A stretch of 64,000 bases of DNA. Origin: Streptomyces sp. NBC_00582. GTDB lineage: Bacteria; Actinomycetota; Actinomycetes; Streptomycetales; Streptomycetaceae. The position numbers and the translations under genes are program-made. Below are positions 57,482-64,000 of the stretch, piece by piece. Location of the stretch: NCBI RefSeq assembly GCF_036345155.1, contig NZ_CP107772.1, positions 7,998,001 through 8,062,000 on the forward strand, in the 5' to 3' direction. The notes beneath the pieces are model-generated. The model ran no database searches, had not been told where the DNA came from, and was given only the letters and a program-made list of their open reading frames with translations. Position 1 is the stretch's first letter; each line of letters begins with the position of its first letter.

Positions 57482-58461
57482 CGGCAGCGGTGAAGGACGA
57501 GATCTCCCGGCTCCCCGTCACCCGGACCTGCTGCAGAAAGGCGGAGGTCTCCGCCGTCCTGCGGTTCGCCGGCGGCCTGCACCTGGTGAGCGGCCGCATC
57601 GTGATCGAGGCGGAGCTGGACACGGCGATGGCGGCCCGCCGGCTCAAGCGGGACATCCTGGAGATCTTCGGCCACAGCTCGGAACTGATCGTGATGGCTC
57701 CGGGCGGGCTGCGCCGCGGCTCGCGGTATGTCGTGCGGGTGGTCGCCGGCGGGGACCAGCTCGCCCGTCAGACGGGGCTGGTGGACGGCCGCGGGCGCCC
57801 GATCCGGGGGCTTCCCCCGCAGGTGGTCTCCGGTGCGACCTGTGACGCCGAGGCGGCCTGGCGCGGGGCGTTCCTGGCGCACGGCTCGCTCACCGAGCCC
57901 GGCCGCTCCTCCTCCCTGGAGGTGACCTGCCCGGGCCCCGAGGCCGCGCTCGCGCTGGTCGGCGCCGCACGCCGGCTGTCGATCGCCGCGAAGGCCCGCG
58001 AGGTGCGCGGGGTGGACCGGGTGGTCGTGCGGGACGGCGACGCGATCGGCGCGCTGCTGACCCGGCTCGGCGCGCACGAGTCGGTGCTGGCCTGGGAGGA
58101 GCGCCGGATGCGCCGGGAGGTGCGGGCCACGGCGAACCGGCTCGCCAACTTCGACGACGCCAACCTGCGCCGCTCGGCCCGTGCGGCCGTGGCCGCCGGG
58201 GCCCGCGTCCAGCGCGCCCTGGAGATCCTCGCCGACGAGGTGCCGGAGCACCTCGCGGCGGCCGGCCGGCTGCGCATGGAGCACAAGCAGGCCTCGCTGG
58301 AGGAGCTGGGCGCGCTCGCCGACCCGCCGCTGACCAAGGACGCGGTCGCCGGCCGCATCCGCCGTCTGCTGGCGATGGCCGACAAGCGCGCCTCCGACCT
58401 CGGCATCCCGGGCACGGAGGCCAACCTCTCCGAGGAGCTGACCGACAACCTCGTGGGCTGA
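57472..58461 (+). CDS. whiA: Sporulation regulator WhiA
   Basis: 329 residues, starting 10 bp before the yvcK stop (ATG 57472; a second ATG at 57478 is possible). The N-terminal part is a LAGLIDADG-endonuclease-derived domain ([38 protein letters not shown]). The C-terminal helix-turn-helix is in [29 protein letters not shown] sequence (58310-58370). WhiA binds DNA with WhiB to switch Streptomyces aerial hyphae from growth to sporulation septation, controlling ftsZ and parAB among others. Confidence 0.97.
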   Translation: MAMTAAVKDEISRLPVTRTCCRKAEVSAVLRFAGGLHLVSGRIVIEAELDTAMAARRLKRDILEIFGHSSELIVMAPGGLRRGSRYVVRVVAGGDQLARQTGLVDGRGRPIRGLPPQVVSGATCDAEAAWRGAFLAHGSLTEPGRSSSLEVTCPGPEAALALVGAARRLSIAAKAREVRGVDRVVVRDGDAIGALLTRLGAHESVLAWEERRMRREVRATANRLANFDDANLRRSARAAVAAGARVQRALEILADEVPEHLAAAGRLRMEHKQASLEELGALADPPLTKDAVAGRIRRLLAMADKRASDLGIPGTEANLSEELTDNLVG

Positions 58462-58626
58462 CGGACGCTCAGAACGCTTTCGGGCGTTCTCAGGACGCCG
58501 GTGGTGTGACCCAATAGGGTGATATCACCGGCGTTTTACTGTCCTTGAGGCGCCCTTGACTGGATCATGAAGTGTCATGAGCCTGGCAGAGTTCGCTGCT
58601 GTGGCGAACCAACGCAAGGGGGGTTC

Positions 58627-61581
58627 ATGAGACGTAGAGCGAGATCGATCCTCGCCGTCGGCGCACTCCTGCTCGGCGGAGCGGCGCTCGCGCCCATCGC
58701 GCAGGCGCAGCCCGCGCAGGCTCCGAAGCCGGACCCGGACGAGGTCAAGGTGTTCCGGGCCGAGGTCACCAAGAAGCAGGTACCCCTGCTGCTGGCGGCC
58801 GGTCAGGACGGACACGAGCTCGGCGAGCAGGCGCCGAAGAAGGGCACCGCCACCGTCGAGGTCTACCTCACCGACAAGCAGGCGGCCAAGCTCGAGAAGC
58901 AGGGCGTCGAGCTCACCGAGCACACACTTTCGGCCAAGGCCGAGGACCGGGTGCAGGCGGCCTCCGACGGTGTGTTCCGCCCCTACAGCGGCAGCGGCGG
59001 CCTGAAGGAGGAGATCCTCCGCACCGGGCAGCAGAACCCGGGCCTGACCAAGGTCGTCTCCATCGGCAAGACGATCAACGGCCAGGACATCCTCGCGCTC
59101 AAGCTGACCAAGAACGCGAAGAAGTCGAAGGACGGCTCCAAGCCGTCGGTGCTGTACATGTCCAACCAGCACGCCCGTGAGTGGATCACGCCGGAGATGA
59201 CCCGCCGGCTGCTGCACTACTACCTGGACCACTACAAGACCGACCAGCGCGTCAAGAAGATCGTCGACTCCACCGAGCTGTGGTTCGTCCCGTCGGCCAA
59301 CCCCGACGGCTACGACTACACCTTCCAGAGCGCCGACAACCGCCTGTGGCGCAAGAACCTGCGGGACGTCAACGGCGACGGCGTGATCTCCACCGGCGAC
59401 GGCGTCGACCTCAACCGCAACTTCCCCTACAAGTGGGGCTACGACGACGAGGGTTCCTCCCCCAACCCCACCAGCCAGACCTACCGCGGCGCGAGCGCCG
59501 GCTCCGAGCCCGAGACGAAGGCGCTCGACGCCTTCGAGAAGCGGATCGGGTTCACGTACGGCATCAACTACCACTCCGCCGCCGAGCTGCTGCTCTACGG
59601 CGTCGGCTGGCAGGTCGCCACCGACACCCCCGACGACGTCCTCTACAAGTCGCTCGCCGGCACCCCCGACAACTCCGCGATCCCGGGCTACCACCCGCAG
59701 GTGTCCTCGGAGCTGTACACCACCAATGGCGAGGCGGACGGCCACGCGGCGAACGTCAACGGCACGGCGATGTTCACCCCGGAGATGTCGACCTGTCAGA
59801 CCGCGTCGAACATCGACCCGAACGACCAGTGGAACGCATCCGACTGCCAGTCGGTCTTCAACTTCCCCGACGACGAGAAGCTGATCCAGCAGGAGTTCAC
59901 CAAGAACGTCCCGTTCGCGCTCTCCGTCGCCGAGTCCGCCGTCCGCCCCGACCAGCCGAAGTCCTCGGTCGGTCTGAGCGCCGCCGACTTCACCCCCGCG
60001 CCGTTCACCACGTCGTACGGGCGCGGCGCGGACCAGGAGGTCTCCGTCGTCGTACGCAAGGCGATCCGCGACAAGGAGCTCAAGTACCGCGTCAACGGCG
60101 GGCGTACGCACGAAAGGGCGCTCAAGCCCTGGAAGGGCGGCGAGACCTACGGCGGGGACGACAACCTCTACTTCGACGAGTACCGGGCCACGGTGCGGGA
60201 CGGCAGGCCGGGCGACAAGGTCGAGGTGTGGTTCAGCGGTGAGACCCAGGGCAAGAAGAAGGTCTCCAGCACCCACTTCACCTACACGATCGCCGCACGG
60301 CCGAAGGCCGACACCCTGGTCGTCGCCGAGGAGGGCGCGGCCGCCACGCAGGCGCAGGCCTACGTCGACGCGCTGAAGGCCAACGGCCGCAAGGCCGTCG
60401 TCTGGGACGTCGCCGGTCAGGGCGCGCCCGACGCGCTCGGTGTGCTGAGCCACTTCGGCACGGTCGTCCACTACACGGGCGCGAGCGTCCCCGGCAATCC
60501 GACCCAGCTGGAACTGCGCGCCTTCCTCAACGAGGGCGGCAAGCTGATCGAGGCGGGCGAGCGGGCCGGCGGCACCGTCGACCTCGGTGACGGCACCCCG
60601 TCGGACGACTTCAGCCAGTACTACCTGGGCGCCTACTCCCGTACGTCGACCCCCGGCGCCACCGGTTTCACCGGCTCCGGAGCGCTCGCGGGCGCCGGCG
60701 GGGCGCTCGGCGCCGCCCCCGGCAACCCGCTGGACACGGCGGGCACCTACGGCGTCACCTCCGACGAGCTGCCGGCCGCCGCCTACCCGCAGTTCGCCAG
60801 CGCCGGCGCCGGTCAGTTCTCCGGGACGGTCAACCCGTACGGCCCGTACGCGGGCTCGTACATGGCCGCCGCGGTGCACACCGACGACGCCTACAAGCGC
60901 CTCACCCGCACCATCGACCTCAGTGCTGTCACCGCGGCGACCAAGCCCACCCTCTCCACCGCGCTGCTGTGGGACACCGAGCCCGGCTACGACAACGCCG
61001 TCGTCGAGGTCCACACCGTGGGCGCCGACGACTGGACCACGCTCCCCGAGACGGGCGGCGCGACCAGCACCACGGTCCCCGCGGAGTGCGGCGCCGGCTT
61101 CTACATCGCCGACCACCCGTGGCTCAAGCACTACCTGACCCTCGGCGACAACACCTGCACCGCGACCGGCACCACCGGCTCCTGGAACGCCCTCACCGGC
61201 GCCTCCAGCGGCTGGCAGCAGGTCTCGTTCGACCTGAGCGCCTACGCCGGCAAGAACATCGAAGTCTCGATCAGCTACGTCACCGACCCCGGCAGCGGCG
61301 GCCACGGCGTTCTCGTCGACAACGCCTCGCTGGTCGTCGCGGGCACGGCCACCGAGACCGAGGGCTTCGAGACCTCGCTCGGCGCCTGGAAGGCCGGCGG
61401 ACCGCCCGCGGGCAGCCCCGCCGTCCTGAAGGACTGGACGCGCACCGGAGCGCTGTTCCAGACCTACGGCGCGGTCACCACCGACGACACCGTGCTGCTC
61501 GGCTTCGGCCTGGAGCACGTGACCTCGGCGGCGGACCGCAACGCGCTCATCGGAAAGGCCCTCGCATCACTTGATCAGTGA
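58627..61581 (+). CDS. Secreted M14 zinc carboxypeptidase with accessory domains
   Basis: 984 residues from the ATG at 58627 behind AAGGGGGG. A Sec signal peptide ends near AQAQPAQA. After a propeptide-like region, an M14 domain (about 120-440) has zinc ligands in SNQHAREWITPE (His, Glu) and INYHSAAE (His), substrate Arg/Asn in DGVDLNRNFPY and catalytic Glu in FTPEMST. Then come a beta domain, a glutamine-amidotransferase-like strand region and a C-terminal jelly-roll (LVVAGTATETEGFE). It should trim C-terminal residues from extracellular peptides. Confidence 0.9.
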   Translation: MRRRARSILAVGALLLGGAALAPIAQAQPAQAPKPDPDEVKVFRAEVTKKQVPLLLAAGQDGHELGEQAPKKGTATVEVYLTDKQAAKLEKQGVELTEHTLSAKAEDRVQAASDGVFRPYSGSGGLKEEILRTGQQNPGLTKVVSIGKTINGQDILALKLTKNAKKSKDGSKPSVLYMSNQHAREWITPEMTRRLLHYYLDHYKTDQRVKKIVDSTELWFVPSANPDGYDYTFQSADNRLWRKNLRDVNGDGVISTGDGVDLNRNFPYKWGYDDEGSSPNPTSQTYRGASAGSEPETKALDAFEKRIGFTYGINYHSAAELLLYGVGWQVATDTPDDVLYKSLAGTPDNSAIPGYHPQVSSELYTTNGEADGHAANVNGTAMFTPEMSTCQTASNIDPNDQWNASDCQSVFNFPDDEKLIQQEFTKNVPFALSVAESAVRPDQPKSSVGLSAADFTPAPFTTSYGRGADQEVSVVVRKAIRDKELKYRVNGGRTHERALKPWKGGETYGGDDNLYFDEYRATVRDGRPGDKVEVWFSGETQGKKKVSSTHFTYTIAARPKADTLVVAEEGAAATQAQAYVDALKANGRKAVVWDVAGQGAPDALGVLSHFGTVVHYTGASVPGNPTQLELRAFLNEGGKLIEAGERAGGTVDLGDGTPSDDFSQYYLGAYSRTSTPGATGFTGSGALAGAGGALGAAPGNPLDTAGTYGVTSDELPAAAYPQFASAGAGQFSGTVNPYGPYAGSYMAAAVHTDDAYKRLTRTIDLSAVTAATKPTLSTALLWDTEPGYDNAVVEVHTVGADDWTTLPETGGATSTTVPAECGAGFYIADHPWLKHYLTLGDNTCTATGTTGSWNALTGASSGWQQVSFDLSAYAGKNIEVSISYVTDPGSGGHGVLVDNASLVVAGTATETEGFETSLGAWKAGGPPAGSPAVLKDWTRTGALFQTYGAVTTDDTVLLGFGLEHVTSAADRNALIGKALASLDQ

Positions 61582-61646
61582 CACACCGGTCAACGATGTT
61601 TGACGCACCGTGACGAAATAAGGGCACAAAACGCCCCAGGCCTGGG

Positions 61647-61678
61647 CGGTCCGTACCCCTACTGGCGGGTACGGACCG
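61647..61678 (+). terminator. Hairpin terminating the carboxypeptidase gene
   Basis: CGGTCCGTACCC (61647-61658) pairs perfectly with GGGTACGGACCG (61667-61678), 8-nt loop. It sits 65 bp past the stop and before gap. The remaining 130 bp to gap should hold the gap promoter. Confidence 0.82.
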
Positions 61679-61731
61679 TCCTGCCGTGTATGGGCGAAGT
61701 CGATGTCACCGACGGGGCCTCGGAGAGGTAG

Positions 61732-62820
<1,089 letters not shown>

Positions 62821-62850
62821 TCGTCGGATCAGGCACCACGGTGTGAACGC

Positions 62851-62888
62851 AGGGCCCGGGCGGCGCAGGGACGCGCCGCCCGGGCCCT
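62851..62888 (+). terminator. 16-bp perfect hairpin between gap and pgk
   Basis: AGGGCCCGGGCGGCGC (62851-62866) pairs perfectly with GCGCCGCCCGGGCCCT (62873-62888) around a 6-nt loop. At 31 bp after the gap stop and 65 bp before pgk, it could terminate, attenuate or protect the mRNA 3' end so gap and pgk are expressed at different levels. Confidence 0.85.
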
Positions 62889-62953
62889 GAGTCACGTGCA
62901 GAACCGCCCTGTCTACGATCACGGAGCATCATCAGCCCTCGGGAGCCTCTTTC

Positions 62954-64000
62954 ATGAAGACGATCGACGAACTCCTCGCCGAAGGAGTGGCCGGCCGGCG
63001 GGTCTTCGTCCGCGCCGACCTCAATGTGCCGCTGGACGGCACCACCATCACCGACGACGGCCGGATCCGCGCCGTCCTGCCGACCGTCAAGGCCCTCGCG
63101 GACGCGGGCGCCCGGGTGGTCGTCGCCTCCCACCTGGGCCGCCCCAAGGGCGTCCCGGACCCGGCGTTCTCCCTCGCCCCCGCCGCCGCCCGGCTCGGCG
63201 AACTCCTCGGCTCCGCGGTGGCCTTCGCGACCGACACGGTCGGTGACTCGGCCCGTGAGACGGTCGCCGGCCTCGCCGACGGCCAGGTCGCCGTCATCGA
63301 GAACCTGCGCTTCAACGCGGGCGAGACCTCCAAGGACGACGTCGAGCGCGGCGCCTTCGCCGACCGGCTGGCGCGGCTCGCGGACGTCTACGTCGGCGAC
63401 GGCTTCGGCGCCGTGCACCGCAAGCACGCCTCCGTCTACGACCTCCCCGCCCGGCTGCCGCACGCCGCGGGCTTCCTCATCGCCACCGAGGTCGGCGTCC
63501 TGAGGAAGCTCACCGAGGACGTGCAGCGCCCCTACGTCGTCGCCCTCGGCGGCGCCAAGGTCTCCGACAAGCTCGCCGTCATCGACGAGCTGCTCGGCAA
63601 GGCCGACCGCATCCTCATCGGTGGCGGCATGGCGTACACCTTCCTCAAGGCCAAGGGCTACGAGATCGGCGGCTCCCTCCTGCAGGAGGACCAGATCCCG
63701 GCCGTCCAGGAGTACGTCGAGCGCGCGGAGAAGACCGGCGTCGAGCTGGTCCTCCCCGTCGACGTGGTGGTCGCCCCCGCCTTCCCGGACCTGAAGACCA
63801 AGGCCCCGGCGAACCCCGCCGCCGTCGCCGCGGACGCCGTCCCCGCCGACCGGATGGGTCTGGACATCGGTCCCGAGACCCGCAAGCTGTACGCCTCGAA
63901 GATCACCGACGCCGCCACCGTCTTCTGGAACGGCCCGATGGGCGTCTTCGAGCACCCCGATTTCGCCGAGGGCACCAAGGCGGTCGCCCAGGCCCTCCTC
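62954..64000 (+). CDS. pgk: Phosphoglycerate kinase (truncated by window edge)
   Basis: The ATG at 62954 opens a frame that runs off the right edge after 349 codons, of a usual length near 400. Family motifs: RVFVRADLNVPLDG, ASHLGRPKGVPDP (substrate site), VIENLRFNAGETSKDD, YVVALGGAKVSDKLAVI, ILIGGGMAYTFLKAKG and FWNGPMGVFE. It transfers phosphate from 1,3-bisphosphoglycerate to ADP. The nucleotide-binding end with GGGDS is outside the window. Confidence 0.97.
   Translation, partial: MKTIDELLAEGVAGRRVFVRADLNVPLDGTTITDDGRIRAVLPTVKALADAGARVVVASHLGRPKGVPDPAFSLAPAAARLGELLGSAVAFATDTVGDSARETVAGLADGQVAVIENLRFNAGETSKDDVERGAFADRLARLADVYVGDGFGAVHRKHASVYDLPARLPHAAGFLIATEVGVLRKLTEDVQRPYVVALGGAKVSDKLAVIDELLGKADRILIGGGMAYTFLKAKGYEIGGSLLQEDQIPAVQEYVERAEKTGVELVLPVDVVVAPAFPDLKTKAPANPAAVAADAVPADRMGLDIGPETRKLYASKITDAATVFWNGPMGVFEHPDFAEGTKAVAQALL

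Noticed and set aside
58525..61518. 997-codon open frame on the minus strand
   Set aside because: Antisense shadow of the M14 carboxypeptidase; GC-rich third positions keep it open and no family motif appears.

Overview
The window is typical of a Streptomyces core chromosome. GC is very high and genes are dense. GTG starts are common, and genes are often joined by 4-nt ATGA/GTGA overlaps. Markers of the lineage include whiA, the uvrC-rapZ-yvcK-whiA operon followed by gap and pgk, a WhiJ/BldB-type XRE(DUF5753)-DUF397-ATPase cluster, a mycothiol-dependent maleylpyruvate-isomerase-like enzyme and Tat-exported proteins. Gene order resembles, from memory, the uvrA/uvrB/uvrC/whiA/gap/pgk part of the S. 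coelicolor chromosome. There are no rRNA genes, insertion sequences, prophage or CRISPR arrays.

Layout. 1-5.0 kb: end of a proline-iminopeptidase-like hydrolase, a secreted LamG protein, and a GntR regulator divergent from an NCS1 permease-racemase pair, with a perfect palindromic operator between them. 5.1-6.7 kb: nucleotidyltransferase-like and conserved unknown genes. 6.71-7.22 kb: an intergenic stretch holding what looks like a circularly permuted tRNA (3' half upstream of 5' half), the most surprising element here. 7.2-12.7 kb: FUSC membrane protein, exonuclease/phosphatase-family protein, small conserved ORF, ABC exporter. 12.9-17.2 kb: developmental-type cluster (anti-sigma-like ATPase with a His-rich repeat tail, XRE/DUF5753, DUF397) and a DUF574 methyltransferase. 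17.2-25 kb: tyrosine phosphatase, membrane protein coupled to a rifampicin-phosphotransferase-like enzyme, a 31-bp tandem repeat array, an orphan gltD, and DUF1772 and DUF2293 genes. 25-33.2 kb: uridine-kinase-like protein, CBS protein, CorA, methyltransferase, psuG-psuK-like operon, MGMT, glycerophosphodiesterase, MHYT sensor. 33.2-41 kb: uvrB, TerD, TerD/FtsK-like protein, a yybP-ykoY-type (Mn) riboswitch with terC, small ORF, Ca/H antiporter. 41-47.3 kb: MHS transporter divergent from aroQ, an amino-acid ABC operon, an MBL hydrolase and a mycothiol-dependent enzyme. 47.5-64 kb: uvrA, fructokinase-like kinase, XRE regulator, uvrC-rapZ-yvcK-whiA, secreted M14 carboxypeptidase, gap, and pgk running off the edge.

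Functional themes are nucleotide excision repair (uvrA, uvrB, uvrC, plus MGMT), central carbon metabolism (gap, pgk, RapZ/YvcK), development (WhiA, WhiJ/BldB-type genes), nucleobase/hydantoin and pseudouridine salvage, and metal handling (TerC with its riboswitch, CorA, Ca/H antiporter).
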